Below, piece after piece: positions 1 through 8,624 of a stretch of 64,000 nt of DNA. The notes below the pieces were generated by a model. It was given only the letters and a program-made list of their open reading frames with translations, did no database searches and was not told the origin of the DNA. The position numbers and the translations under genes were made by a program. The stretch is taken from contig NZ_JBAJNO010000009.1 of NCBI RefSeq assembly GCF_036880985.1, positions 2,232,001-2,296,000 of the forward strand, written 5' to 3'. The stretch comes from Limibacter armeniacum. Its GTDB lineage: Bacteria > Bacteroidota > Bacteroidia > Cytophagales > Flammeovirgaceae. Position 1 is the first letter of the stretch, and each line of letters opens with the position of its first letter.

Positions 1-114
1 TTTTTCTGGTGCAGGCTGCTTTAGCTTACTGCTTCCTGCTCCTAATCGGATTCGACGAATCAGGCTCCTAATAACGGAGACAGTATTTACAAACTTCATA
101 AACTCCGAACAAGC

Positions 115-723
115 GTGTATATAGCAGTAGCAGGCAATATTGGAAGTGGCAAAACAAGTCTAACAAATATGTTGGCTCAGCACTTTGGCTGGGAACCAGA
201 ATTTGAAAGTGCAGATGACAATCCGTACTTAAAGGACTTTTACGATGATATGTCCCGTTGGGCATTTCATCTACAGATTTACTTTTTGAACAGCCGCTTC
301 AATCAGGTTAAGAATGTTCACCTACGAGAACGTCCCGTAATTCAGGATCGCTCTATTTTTGAGGGAACGCATATTTTTGCAGAAAACCTCAAGAATTCCA
401 ACCTGATGACTGATCGTGATTATCAAAACTATAAGGCACTATCTGACCTGATGACACGTCATGTCAAAGCACCTAACCTTTTGGTGTATCTGAAAGCCGA
501 TACCGACAAACTGGTTTCTCAAATTCAGAAACGTGGGCGTGACTTCGAACAAGATATCCCAACAGAATACCTTACAAACCTGAATGAGTTGTATGAGCAG
601 TGGATATCTCAATATGATATGGGAGAATTACTAGTCATTGACATGACTGAAATGGACTTTGTAAATCGCCCTGAAGACTTCAAGTTGATTGCTGATCAGG
701 TTTCTGCAAAACTTGGGCTTTAA
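115..723 (+). CDS. Deoxynucleoside kinase, first of three tandem paralogs
   Basis: Cytosolic kinase that would phosphorylate a deoxynucleoside to its 5'-monophosphate for nucleotide salvage. The 202-residue protein has a Walker A loop GNIGSGKT at residues 7-14, a DNPY substrate-pocket motif at 35-38, the DRS motif typical of the dCK/dGK-type family at 78-80, and an arginine-rich lid KRGRDFE at 139-145. Length is normal for bacterial family members. The start is GTG, fixed because MYIAVAGNIGSGKT begins at the same point in all three copies. A hairpin terminator follows at 753-778. Base specificity (dA, dG or other) cannot be read from sequence. Family assignment is secure. Confidence 0.93.
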   Translation: MYIAVAGNIGSGKTSLTNMLAQHFGWEPEFESADDNPYLKDFYDDMSRWAFHLQIYFLNSRFNQVKNVHLRERPVIQDRSIFEGTHIFAENLKNSNLMTDRDYQNYKALSDLMTRHVKAPNLLVYLKADTDKLVSQIQKRGRDFEQDIPTEYLTNLNELYEQWISQYDMGELLVIDMTEMDFVNRPEDFKLIADQVSAKLGL

Positions 724-752
724 GCGTCTATGATGCGTATGAAGCATACTTT

Positions 753-778
753 CGAGCTTTTAGCGAAGCTCGTTTTTT
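753..778 (+). terminator. Intrinsic terminator after first kinase gene
   Basis: A perfect 7-bp stem (CGAGCTT at 753-759, AAGCTCG at 766-772) has a six-base loop and is followed by six T. It separates the first kinase gene from the second, so the three copies need not form one transcript. Confidence 0.8.
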
Positions 779-825
779 ATGCACTAACATGATAATTATA
801 CTTTTCACTGATAAATTTTAACGGT

Positions 826-1434
826 GTGTATATTGCAATAGCAGGAAATATTGGCTCTGGCAAAACAACTCTTACTACCAAGCTTGCAGAGCATTTCAAT
901 TGGGAACCGAGATTTGAAAGCACAGAGGATAATCCTTACCTGAAAGACTTTTATGGTGATATGCCTAGATGGTCTTTTCATTTACAGGTCTATTTCTTGA
1001 ATAGCCGCTTCCGTCAGGTAGAAGACCTTGTCAACCGTAAACAACTTGTTATTCAAGACAGGTCTATCTATGAAGACGCACACGTTTTCTCTAAAGCCTT
1101 ACATGCAGGTGGTGAGCTTTGTGATCGTGATTACGGCAATTTTATTCACCTATTTGACTCAATGGTTTCATACATGCCGGCTCCTGAGTTGTTGATTTAC
1201 CTGAAAGCAGATACAGACAAACTGGTTTCTCAGATCAAGAAAAGAGGGCGTGATTATGAACAATCTATCTCTGAGTCTTACCTAGCGAGTCTGAATACAC
1301 TCTACAATGACTGGATTGGGCAGTATTCACATGGCAAATTGCTTGTTATTGATATGAATGATAGAGACTTCGTCAATAATCAAGATGACTTGGAAAGTAT
1401 CATCAAGCAAGTAGAAAATAAACTGAATAACTAA
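826..1434 (+). CDS. Deoxynucleoside kinase, second tandem paralog
   Basis: Same family and length (202 residues) as its neighbours: Walker A GNIGSGKT at 7-14, DNPY near 35-38, QDRS near 77-80 and lid KRGRDYE near 139-145. The start is GTG, aligned with the other copies. It lies 102 bp after the first kinase, across a terminator, and 19 bp before the third, so copies two and three are probably co-transcribed. The middle of the protein (residues about 85-115) differs clearly from the other two, which suggests different nucleoside preference or partner. This is inferred from sequence only. Confidence 0.93.
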   Translation: MYIAIAGNIGSGKTTLTTKLAEHFNWEPRFESTEDNPYLKDFYGDMPRWSFHLQVYFLNSRFRQVEDLVNRKQLVIQDRSIYEDAHVFSKALHAGGELCDRDYGNFIHLFDSMVSYMPAPELLIYLKADTDKLVSQIKKRGRDYEQSISESYLASLNTLYNDWIGQYSHGKLLVIDMNDRDFVNNQDDLESIIKQVENKLNN

Positions 1435-1453
1435 AATAAGGCAGGAAAAGGGA

Positions 1454-2068
1454 ATGTATATAGCAGTAGCGGGAAATATAGGGTCAGGAAAAACGACACT
1501 CACAACCAAACTGGCCGAACGATTTGGGTGGGAACCAGAATTTGAAAGTACGGATGCGAATCCTTACCTCGAGGACTTTTACCACGATATGCCTCGTTGG
1601 GCTTTCCACCTACAGGTACAGTTCCTAAACAACAGCTTTAGGCAGGTAAACGATATTACAAACCGCAACAAACCAGTTATTCAGGATAGGTCTATCTACG
1701 AGAATGCACATATTTTTGCTAAAAACTTGCACGTCTCTGGTATAATGGATGACCGTGACTTCAGCAATTATCAGCATTTGTTTGAGCTAATGGCTTCATA
1801 TGTCAAAGTACCTGATTTGCTGATTTACCTGAAAGCTGACACTTCCCGTCTGCATGAACAAATCATCAAACGTGGTCGTGATTATGAGCAAGATATTCCT
1901 AAGGACTATCTCAACAATCTCAATAATCTTTATGACCAATGGATTTCAGACTATAATTGGGGTGAATTACTGGTTGTTGAAATGACGTCTATTGACTTTG
2001 TTGAAAACCAACAAGACTTTGAGTTAATCGCTGCACAAGTCGAAGAACGACTCCATAAATTAGCATAA
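1454..2068 (+). CDS. Deoxynucleoside kinase, third tandem paralog
   Basis: A 204-residue member of the same kinase family, with Walker A GNIGSGKT, an ANPY variant of the pocket motif (DNPY in the other copies), QDRS and KRGRDYE lid. It starts with ATG, unlike the GTG of the first two, and has a purine-rich stretch (ggaaaaggga) just upstream that could serve as ribosome binding site. It lies 19 bp downstream of the second copy and ends at a strong bidirectional terminator. Bacteroidota deoxynucleoside kinases can form heteromers, so co-expression of copies two and three could matter; that is inference. Confidence 0.93.
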   Translation: MYIAVAGNIGSGKTTLTTKLAERFGWEPEFESTDANPYLEDFYHDMPRWAFHLQVQFLNNSFRQVNDITNRNKPVIQDRSIYENAHIFAKNLHVSGIMDDRDFSNYQHLFELMASYVKVPDLLIYLKADTSRLHEQIIKRGRDYEQDIPKDYLNNLNNLYDQWISDYNWGELLVVEMTSIDFVENQQDFELIAAQVEERLHKLA

Positions 2069-2073
2069 ACCAA

Positions 2074-2109
2074 AAAGAAAGGGCTTCATAATACTGAAGC
2101 CCTTTCTTT
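2074..2109. terminator. Bidirectional terminator between kinase and heptosyltransferase genes
   Basis: A perfect 15-bp stem (2074-2088 with 2095-2109) around a six-base loop has an A-run on its left and a T-run on its right, so it can end transcripts from both convergent genes. Confidence 0.9.
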
Positions 2110-3120
2110 TTAAGGTAAGTAAAAATCGAACTGCTGGTCATTCATACACTTGAAATGACCTTTCGGACACTTACTGTAACCGATTTTAGAGCAAGGTCGG
2201 CAGTCTAATTTAGTGTTTTCAAAAACTGTGAACTGCGTTCTGTAAGGGTACATACCTAACTGTGGAGTGGTATTTCCCCAAATTGAATATATATTTTTCT
2301 TGAAAGCTGCCGCTATGTGCATCATGCCTGTATCGTGAGTAAATACAGCGTACGCCTGTTTCACTACAGATGCCGACTGGTTTAGGTTAAACTTGCCACA
2401 ACCATTAAATACCAACTTATTTTTCTTCAGTTTCTCCAAACCTTCATTATATGAAGGGTCTCCTTTTGTCTGGTCAAAAAATGCAACAATCTTATCACCT
2501 AACTCCTTATCTTCAGGCCCACCCAATAACATGATTGGTTGCTGAATTTTATCACACAATTCTACCATTTTTTCAAATGGTAGCTGTTTGGTAGCATGTT
2601 GCCCCCCAATAGCATAAACAACATACTTCTCTCTGTGGCTTTCAGGTAACCAAGTCAATTCTACCTCATCCTTCTCCGGAATAAAATAGTCCAGCCCCAA
2701 CGCATCCATCTTAACGCCCAATGGTTTCACTGCTTCCATATAACGATCTACAATATGCACATTAGGCATCTTATCGATCTTCATATTCACATATAACCAC
2801 TTTTCCCAATTTAGCTTATTAAAAGCTTTGGACTTTACTCCCAACCTAGTCTTGATAATGGAAGTACGCAGGTTGTTGTGCAAATCAACTACAAAATCGA
2901 ATTTCTCATCTTTCAGCTGCTTTACCAACTCTCCCAAATCACCATCAAACAAATGTAGCTTATCAACATAAGGGTTGTGCTCCAAAATACCTTTGTACCC
3001 CTTCTTGGTACAGTAATGTACTTCCACTCCCTCTAACTGCGTCTTGAGTGTACGGATAACAGGAGTAGTTAAAACAATATCACCTATTGATGAAAATCTG
3101 ATGATGAGAACCTTCTTCAT
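2110..3120 (-). CDS. Glycosyltransferase family 9 (LPS heptosyltransferase-like)
   Basis: Likely transfers a heptose or related sugar to lipopolysaccharide core at the inner face of the cytoplasmic membrane. The N-terminus MKKVLIIRFSSIGDIVLTTP is the classic GT9 opening, and the C-terminal half has the ADP-heptose-binding region with HDTGMMHIAA and a WGNTTP segment. A cysteine-rich C-terminal stretch (CRPCSKIGYSKCPKGHFKC) is present. I start the gene at 3120, because a nine-residue extension to 3147 runs into the hairpin at 3146-3182 and lacks GT9 similarity. It lies downstream of rlmB on the same strand. Sugar specificity is uncertain. Confidence 0.88.
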   Translation of the reverse strand: MKKVLIIRFSSIGDIVLTTPVIRTLKTQLEGVEVHYCTKKGYKGILEHNPYVDKLHLFDGDLGELVKQLKDEKFDFVVDLHNNLRTSIIKTRLGVKSKAFNKLNWEKWLYVNMKIDKMPNVHIVDRYMEAVKPLGVKMDALGLDYFIPEKDEVELTWLPESHREKYVVYAIGGQHATKQLPFEKMVELCDKIQQPIMLLGGPEDKELGDKIVAFFDQTKGDPSYNEGLEKLKKNKLVFNGCGKFNLNQSASVVKQAYAVFTHDTGMMHIAAAFKKNIYSIWGNTTPQLGMYPYRTQFTVFENTKLDCRPCSKIGYSKCPKGHFKCMNDQQFDFYLP

Positions 3121-3145
3121 GTGTTTGCTAGTTTGCCTAAATGGC

Positions 3146-3182
3146 AAGAGACGTCAACCACTTGAACTGGTTGACGTCTCTT
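3146..3182 (-). terminator. Hairpin between rlmB and heptosyltransferase gene
   Basis: A 15-bp perfect stem (3146-3160 with 3168-3182) and seven-base loop. The T-run on the minus strand is short, so it may be a partial terminator or processing site between the two co-directional genes. Confidence 0.6.
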
Positions 3183-3197
3183 TAGTTATTCAAATAT

Positions 3198-3983
3198 TTA
3201 GTTTACTGTTTTCTGTCTCAGTGCTTCAAAGATGATAATCCCTGCCGCTACAGATACATTCAGAGAGCCTACTCTACCTCCCATCGGTATTTTGGACAAG
3301 TAATCCGACTGTATCATGATTTCATTCGAAATACCATCTTCTTCTGATCCCATTACAATAGCTGTTGGCGCAGAGTAATCAGGTGTGTAAATCGTATCCC
3401 CTCCTTTTTCAGTACAAGCAACAACCTGTAAGCCTGAGTTTTTCAAATAATGTATTGCCTCCATCAAGTTTTCTGTACGGCATACTGGAATATGGCTCAA
3501 AGCACCTGCTGAAGTACGAATAGCATCGCTACCAATCTGAGCAGAACCCTTACTAGGAATCACAATGGCATGCATACCTGCACATTCAGCAGTACGGGCA
3601 ATTGCACCAAAGTTTCGTACATCTGTCACCCTATCAAGCACCAGGATAAAAGGCGTTTTCCCTTCCTGATAAAGTTCAGAAACAATATTATCCAATGAAG
3701 CATAAGCGATCGCTGACATAAAGCCAATCACTCCCTGATGATTTTTACGAGTGATTTTTTCAAGCTTCTGGTCTGGTACTCTTGACACAGGAATCTTTAA
3801 ATCCTGAGCTCGTTTGATGATTTCAGACAGTTGCGAGTTAGATGTTTCTCTTGACACCAACAACTTATCTATTTCTTTCCCCGCCTCTATGGCTTCAAGT
3901 ACTGGTTGAATACCATAAACCATCTCACTTGGATCCACCTTCTTCCTAGGTGGTCCAAAATATTTTTTTTGTTTCTGCTGCAT
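3198..3983 (-). CDS. rlmB: 23S rRNA 2'-O-ribose methyltransferase, TrmH/RlmB family
   Basis: A SPOUT-fold RNA methyltransferase that would methylate a ribose 2'-OH in 23S rRNA (G2251 for E. coli RlmB). The 261 residues comprise an N-terminal RNA-binding substrate domain starting at VYGIQPVLEAIEAG and a C-terminal SpoU domain with the conserved DRVTDVRNFGAIARTAECAG, IVMGSEEDGIS and SLNVSVAAGIIIFEA motifs that form the knot and SAM site. Length is normal. Related TrmH-family enzymes modify other positions, so the exact target nucleotide is inferred. Confidence 0.9.
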   Translation of the reverse strand: MQQKQKKYFGPPRKKVDPSEMVYGIQPVLEAIEAGKEIDKLLVSRETSNSQLSEIIKRAQDLKIPVSRVPDQKLEKITRKNHQGVIGFMSAIAYASLDNIVSELYQEGKTPFILVLDRVTDVRNFGAIARTAECAGMHAIVIPSKGSAQIGSDAIRTSAGALSHIPVCRTENLMEAIHYLKNSGLQVVACTEKGGDTIYTPDYSAPTAIVMGSEEDGISNEIMIQSDYLSKIPMGGRVGSLNVSVAAGIIIFEALRQKTVN

Positions 3984-4145
3984 AAATACTTTTCAACTTA
4001 AAGAACAGGTTAGCAATTATATGGCAAACTCTTACCCCATAAATCGCCTTCTGTTCTATTCAGATTCGTTGGTCCTGCAAAGGTACAAAATCCAAGCTGA
4101 GTTGATGGAGATTATTTCCGGTATTCGTAGTTTATATGTTTTTGC

Positions 4146-4976
4146 TTACTGAATGGTACCATTTCTCCAGCGTTTGACCGTATCAAACCAAAGCTTTCTG
4201 AACTTAGGGTCACGTATCAACTCGTAGTGATTGCCGCTAAAAATATTTTTCTTCTTGACAAAAGAAAATGATACTTCACGGTGATTAGGATTTTCACTAT
4301 ATACCCAATCTTCTCCTTCCAAAGTTGGATTGATCTGGTCCGGCTCACCAAATATGATATAAACGATTCCCTGATCAGTTTTCCAACCTTCCTTATAGTT
4401 TGTAAACCTGCGGTTAGCTTCAGATACCCGTCTAAAATAAACACTGATAAGACGAGAGGCATTTTCTCTTCCTCCACCAAGGTTTAGCCAAAAGTTTTCA
4501 AATACCTGCTTCATGTCAGGAGAATTACTCAAGCTCAGCATCTCTTCCTTACTTGAGATATAAACCATTGAGGCTGTAAGGTTCTTCAGCTTCCGGTATT
4601 TGGGAAAATCTTCAGGGACAACTGCCAACCCCACACCTTGTACAGTAGCGGTATCTTGCTGAAAAAACACAAGTCCTTTTGATGAAGGATAGACAGGTTC
4701 AGTAACCGAAACTCTCAGTACTGTATCAACTTTCATATTTGACTGACCATAATAAGGGTTTTCTACCATCGGTGGTGCAGCAGGTTGAAAGTCATCTGCA
4801 AAGTAGACTACAAAAGCTGAGTCTCCCATTGCACCTTCCAATACAACACTATCACCCTCATGTACATAGCTTTGAGGGGCTTTAATCTTAAATGGTAAGT
4901 CCGTGTCTTGTGCCTGCGTGCTAAGTGACCAAAGCATTACAGACAACAGCATTAAAAAGTTTCTTAGTATCTTCAT
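4146..4976 (-). CDS. GWxTD domain-containing secreted protein
   Basis: Periplasmic or surface protein of unknown function. The 276 residues begin with a signal peptide (MKILRNFLMLLSVMLWSLSTQAQ) and end with a GWxTD domain, recognised from GWKTDQGIVYIIFGEPDQI, a segment known from Bacteroidota and other phyla. The gene lies 151 bp downstream of the GldN-like gene on the same strand, across a terminator, so it may have its own promoter or be expressed by read-through. No catalytic motif is visible. Confidence 0.8.
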   Translation of the reverse strand: MKILRNFLMLLSVMLWSLSTQAQDTDLPFKIKAPQSYVHEGDSVVLEGAMGDSAFVVYFADDFQPAAPPMVENPYYGQSNMKVDTVLRVSVTEPVYPSSKGLVFFQQDTATVQGVGLAVVPEDFPKYRKLKNLTASMVYISSKEEMLSLSNSPDMKQVFENFWLNLGGGRENASRLISVYFRRVSEANRRFTNYKEGWKTDQGIVYIIFGEPDQINPTLEGEDWVYSENPNHREVSFSFVKKKNIFSGNHYELIRDPKFRKLWFDTVKRWRNGTIQ

Positions 4977-5074
4977 CAGTTTAGGCTCAAAAGTCTCTTC
5001 TGTATGGAATAGTTGATTGGTATTTAAATTATTTAATTGTCCAGTATAAACAAATAATTACCCTAGATCACAAA

Positions 5075-5105
5075 ACAAAAAATCCCGAAGAGGGTATCTT
5101 CGGGA
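5075..5105 (-). terminator. Terminator downstream of the gldN-like gene
   Basis: A 9-bp perfect stem (5083-5091 with 5097-5105), five-base loop, and a T-rich run on the minus strand (A-run at 5075-5082 on plus). It ends the GldN-like transcript before the GWxTD gene. Confidence 0.8.
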
Positions 5106-5127
5106 CTCAATATATCTTTTTTTGTGA

Positions 5128-5988
5128 TTAGTATGACCAAAGGGTTGCCTCATACTCCATCAACTTGTAAAGCACTTCCATTGATTGGTAATAACCTTTT
5201 TTCCCATCTCCATATAGATCAACAATTGTGTTGTCCTTTGGGTTTTCATACTTCACCAATCTCTTCTCATACATACCCAAGGCAAATGCATCTGCCAAAT
5301 TTCTGTGCTGTGAAGAGTTTTGGGAATTGTACCAAACCGCTTCAGGATTGTCTACAACTTGACCGTCTTTCTCTATATGAAACACTTGGTTATAAAGCTC
5401 CTTATAAGAGAAGGAAGCTATAGGCTTATCCAACTTAGCTTTATTATACTCTGCAGGCAGGAAGAATGTCAATGAAACAATATCATTATACATAGTACTT
5501 CTTCTTCTGTCAAAAACCCTGTCTACTTTCACTTCTACCAAAAAGAAATCTCTTGGATCATACTCATTGTCAGCATTACGTTGAGGTGTTTTAGCTTCCA
5601 CACCCCATTCTTCCGCTGCCCAATCATCGACAGGTGAGTCACCTTCCAGTTCCGTTTGTGGAATACGCAATTTTGACAAGAACTCGTCCTTACTCATACG
5701 GGTCTCTAAAGAGTCGTTTTTATATGGAAGAATCATATCATTTTTCACAGCATCAATCAACACACGTGTCAGCTCGTTGTTCTTTGCATAAAAGCCTTCA
5801 TTCACTTTAAAGCGAAGGTCCATCATAAACCACAAAGACTTTTTCCACATCACATCATAGTTCTGTATAGTATTCACTGTATGCTTATTGGATGCCAGCG
5901 TATCTGTAAAAGACGAAGCTCCCTGTGCCCACAATGAAAATGGTAATAACATCAGAAAAGCTGTGAGTAAATTTTTTGTGATTTTCAT
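5128..5988 (-). CDS. gldN: GldN/PorN-like gliding motility and type IX secretion protein
   Basis: Probable periplasmic subunit of the GldK/GldN ring of the type IX secretion system. The 286 residues have a signal peptide ending near SLWAQG, then the family pattern: a YDVMWKKSLWFMMDLRFKVN segment like the GldN opening, an internal VDRVFDRRRSTMYNDIVSLT region matching the conserved strand before the C-terminal domain, and LFxxF-type SFSYKELYNQVF. The usual partners gldK, gldL and gldM are not adjacent here. The next gene upstream is a DUF547 lipoprotein. The family call is from motif resemblance and is moderately sure. Confidence 0.72.
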   Translation of the reverse strand: MKITKNLLTAFLMLLPFSLWAQGASSFTDTLASNKHTVNTIQNYDVMWKKSLWFMMDLRFKVNEGFYAKNNELTRVLIDAVKNDMILPYKNDSLETRMSKDEFLSKLRIPQTELEGDSPVDDWAAEEWGVEAKTPQRNADNEYDPRDFFLVEVKVDRVFDRRRSTMYNDIVSLTFFLPAEYNKAKLDKPIASFSYKELYNQVFHIEKDGQVVDNPEAVWYNSQNSSQHRNLADAFALGMYEKRLVKYENPKDNTIVDLYGDGKKGYYQSMEVLYKLMEYEATLWSY

Positions 5989-6156
5989 ATTTATATTCTG
6001 ATCTGAAAATGGTTCAAAAGGGTTTGTAATTCTTCATGAAAGTGGAACTTATTCAGCCCTTTCATTCCACATCACTTAACAAGAATGAAAAACTTATGTG
6101 AAAAGTTCACTCTATTAAATTACCGTAAATATTATGCCAAAGGTACGTATCCCTTC

Positions 6157-6921
6157 TTACTCATTCAAGTCCCAATTGTAATCCAAATAATCTATACGAG
6201 CTTTTGGCTCAATCTTGACTTTGGAATATTTATTCAAGAAATCGGCTAACGATCCGTTTTTGGTAAAATCTCCTTTAAACCAAGTAAATATCTTAGAAAT
6301 CTTCACACTACTTGCTGAAATCTGATTTTTGGATGGATCGTTAATAAATGCTACTGCCTGTTGCTGCAACTGCTCCTCCAGTTTATCGGCTGTATATGCC
6401 TCATTGCGTAAGTTAGGACAGCTTACTGAGGCACAAACAATCGCAAAATGAATACGAGGCTCTTCAAACTTCTTACGTAAAATACCATGCTCAATGTTAT
6501 TCAGATCGTATTCTTCTCCCTCGATTTTGATGAACTTGATATCCCATACAGAATGTACAAAGGCAATATTTAGCGAAGTTACATCTTTTATACTCTTCAA
6601 TGGGTAGTTATCCAACACAATCTGAATTGTAAATGCATTGTATGCATTGATCCAATAAGCTAGCCTCTCATTCTTAGTCCATGTATCTGGGTTTGGGTGA
6701 TTAGCTGACAGCAAATGCAAGTATTCATCCAGCTTTGCCCTGTCTTTTTGAAACCCCTTATAGTCTACCTTTCCACCCTCTGATACATGTTTACTGAGCA
6801 ACTCTCCCCAAAGTTGGTGCGAGATGGGTTGTGCATCTGTCTTGACCTCTGCTGTTGCAAAACAAGAAGTCATACTACATAGCGCAAGTAGTAGATAGAA
6901 AATCACGGAATTTGTCTTCAT
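6157..6921 (-). CDS. DUF547 domain lipoprotein
   Basis: A 254-residue exported protein with a signal sequence and lipobox-like ALCSMTSC (Cys20), so probably a lipoprotein. Its body matches DUF547, shown by ERLAYWINAYNAFTIQIVLD, LNNIEHGILRKKF, HFAIVCASVSCPNLR and the C-terminal IFTWFKGDF. The Cys/His/Asn content resembles papain-like folds, but no activity is established and I assign none. It is preceded by a 200-bp AT-rich promoter region shared divergently with pth. Confidence 0.82.
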   Translation of the reverse strand: MKTNSVIFYLLLALCSMTSCFATAEVKTDAQPISHQLWGELLSKHVSEGGKVDYKGFQKDRAKLDEYLHLLSANHPNPDTWTKNERLAYWINAYNAFTIQIVLDNYPLKSIKDVTSLNIAFVHSVWDIKFIKIEGEEYDLNNIEHGILRKKFEEPRIHFAIVCASVSCPNLRNEAYTADKLEEQLQQQAVAFINDPSKNQISASSVKISKIFTWFKGDFTKNGSLADFLNKYSKVKIEPKARIDYLDYNWDLNE

Positions 6922-7125
6922 AATTTTATCTTTGTCTTTTCCCTTATCCTCAAAAAGGGTTCAACGAGCGGTTACTATCGTTTCAACCTTTTATCACAAG
7001 CAAATAGTATAGTTTCTAATTGAAATTTTCATTTCACTGTTTGAATATAGGATGAGATTAGCTTTCCAAAATGTCTAAATCAAGACGTTTGGTTTTTTAT
7101 TTAAAAGAATACAATAGAAATTGTT

Positions 7126-7686
7126 ATGAAATACCTGATTGTTGGGCTAGGCAATATCGGACCTGAATACGCTCATACCCGTCACAACATCGGCTTTATG
7201 GTCGTGGATGAATTGGCTAAAAAATATGGTGCTGAGTGGGAAACAGGCAGACTAGCATTTACGGCTGATTTCAAATATAAAGGCAGACACATCCACCTTA
7301 TCAAGCCAACTACTTATATGAACTTAAGTGGCAAAGCTGTTAACTACTGGATGCGTGAGCTAAAACTCAAGATGGATAACCTCCTTGTCATTGTTGATGA
7401 CTTGGCCCTACCTTATGGAACTATTAGAATGAGAGGAAAAGGGTCAAGTGCTGGACATAATGGACTAAAGGATATTGAACAAATGTTGGGATCTCAGCAA
7501 TACCCAAGATTAAGATTCGGTATCGGCGATGATTATGCAAAGGGAAAACAAATTGACTTCGTTTTAGGCGACTTCAATGACGATGAAAAAATTGAACTCG
7601 GTACACTCATTGATAAGTCTTGTGACATGTGCTTGTCTTTCTCGACAATTGGCATTAGCATGACCATGAACCAATATAATAAATAA
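7126..7686 (+). CDS. pth: Peptidyl-tRNA hydrolase
   Basis: Releases tRNA from prematurely dropped peptidyl-tRNA in the cytosol. The 186-residue protein shows the family pattern KYLIVGLGNIGPEYAHTRHN with Asn10 and catalytic His20, then KPTTYMNLSGKAV, VDDLALPYGTIRMRGKGSSAGHNGLKDIE and LRFGIG. Length is normal. It is the first gene of a plus-strand run and ends in a hairpin at 7693-7716. Confidence 0.97.
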   Translation: MKYLIVGLGNIGPEYAHTRHNIGFMVVDELAKKYGAEWETGRLAFTADFKYKGRHIHLIKPTTYMNLSGKAVNYWMRELKLKMDNLLVIVDDLALPYGTIRMRGKGSSAGHNGLKDIEQMLGSQQYPRLRFGIGDDYAKGKQIDFVLGDFNDDEKIELGTLIDKSCDMCLSFSTIGISMTMNQYNK

Positions 7687-7692
7687 CTGATG

Positions 7693-7716
7693 CAGCCCAC
7701 TTTCAAAAGTGGGCTG
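7693..7716 (+). terminator. Hairpin after pth
   Basis: An 11-bp stem (7693-7703 with 7706-7716) with a two-base gap and a weak T-run. The longest version of the next reading frame would start inside this hairpin at 7709, which argues for the later ATG. Confidence 0.6.
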
Positions 7717-7750
7717 TTACCTTAAGCTTGAACTATCTCTAACCTGCAAT

Positions 7751-8575
7751 ATGCTGATCGAAAAGAACCTCGCTCCACTATCGGGCTATCTCATGGCAGT
7801 GTTACAAACTGCTGTCTTCACTTCAGGTGTACTTCTAATGAACTGGGATTATTTAGAAGCTCCAGGCATTTTGGTTTTGCTGATTGCATTACTAATGTTT
7901 CGTGGTTATTTTACAGTATTACCAGGAGAAGCCAAAGTAATCTCCGTCTTAGGAAATTATAAAGGTTCTGTAAGCAAAGGAGGTTTCTATTGGGTACACC
8001 CTCTTGCCAAAAGGCTACCTGTATCTCTCAAAACACATGTATTTGAATGTGAAAAACTGAGGGTTTATGACAAAAGAGGTATTCCAATAGATATATCCGC
8101 TTCCGTTATATGGAAGGTAGAAGATACAGTAAAAGCACTATTTGAAGTGGAAAACCCTCAACAAATGGTAGAGGTCAATACAAACATGACCCTGCGAATG
8201 TTGGCAGAAACCTACCCATTTGACAACCCTGGAGAAGATAGCGATACAGTAACGCTTAGAGGGAATACCAAAGCTTTGGCAGGTGTCTTACAATCTCAGA
8301 TGAAAGACAAACTAGTAGAAACCGGTATCTTAATCAAGGATGCTCGCATTAAGCACCTTTCCTATGCCCCTGAAATTGCAGAAGAAATGCTTCGAGTATA
8401 TCAACAGGAGGCAACGCTTGCTGCTCGTAAAAAACAAGCCCTACATGCTGTTGATATGGCAGAAATGATCTTACAGAAAGCTGAGAGCCGAAGCATGATC
8501 AAGCTGCAAGAACCCGAAAGAAGTAAGGCAGTGGCAGAACTGCTCGTATCATTCAGTAAAAACCTAAACGGGTAA
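7751..8575 (+). CDS. SPFH (band 7) domain membrane protein
   Basis: Membrane-anchored scaffold protein of the stomatin/prohibitin/flotillin/HflKC superfamily. With the start at 7751 the protein has 274 residues: two N-terminal hydrophobic segments (about 10-30 and 35-55), a TVLPGEAKVISVLGNYKGSV segment opening the SPFH domain, strands through VIWKVEDTVKALFEVENP, and a C-terminal Ala/Glu-rich helix with QQEATLAARKKQALHAVDMA typical for oligomerisation. A GTG at 7709 would start within a hairpin and is rejected. Client or lipid role is unknown. Confidence 0.87.
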   Translation: MLIEKNLAPLSGYLMAVLQTAVFTSGVLLMNWDYLEAPGILVLLIALLMFRGYFTVLPGEAKVISVLGNYKGSVSKGGFYWVHPLAKRLPVSLKTHVFECEKLRVYDKRGIPIDISASVIWKVEDTVKALFEVENPQQMVEVNTNMTLRMLAETYPFDNPGEDSDTVTLRGNTKALAGVLQSQMKDKLVETGILIKDARIKHLSYAPEIAEEMLRVYQQEATLAARKKQALHAVDMAEMILQKAESRSMIKLQEPERSKAVAELLVSFSKNLNG

Positions 8576-8624
8576 ATCTCTATAATTTCACCTATTTCTT
8601 TGCCACAGATTAACAATCTCACAA

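Noticed and set aside
1-114. End of an upstream gene or an RNA
   Set aside because: The first 114 bases show no conserved frame or RNA fold that I can support.
5124-5423. Open frame of 99 codons on plus
   Set aside because: It lies antisense within the gldN-like gene, has no ribosome site or family resemblance, and follows the codon pattern of the opposite strand.
7709-7750. Extended N-terminus of the SPFH protein
   Set aside because: The GTG at 7709 lies inside the pth hairpin, and the 14 added residues do not resemble the family.
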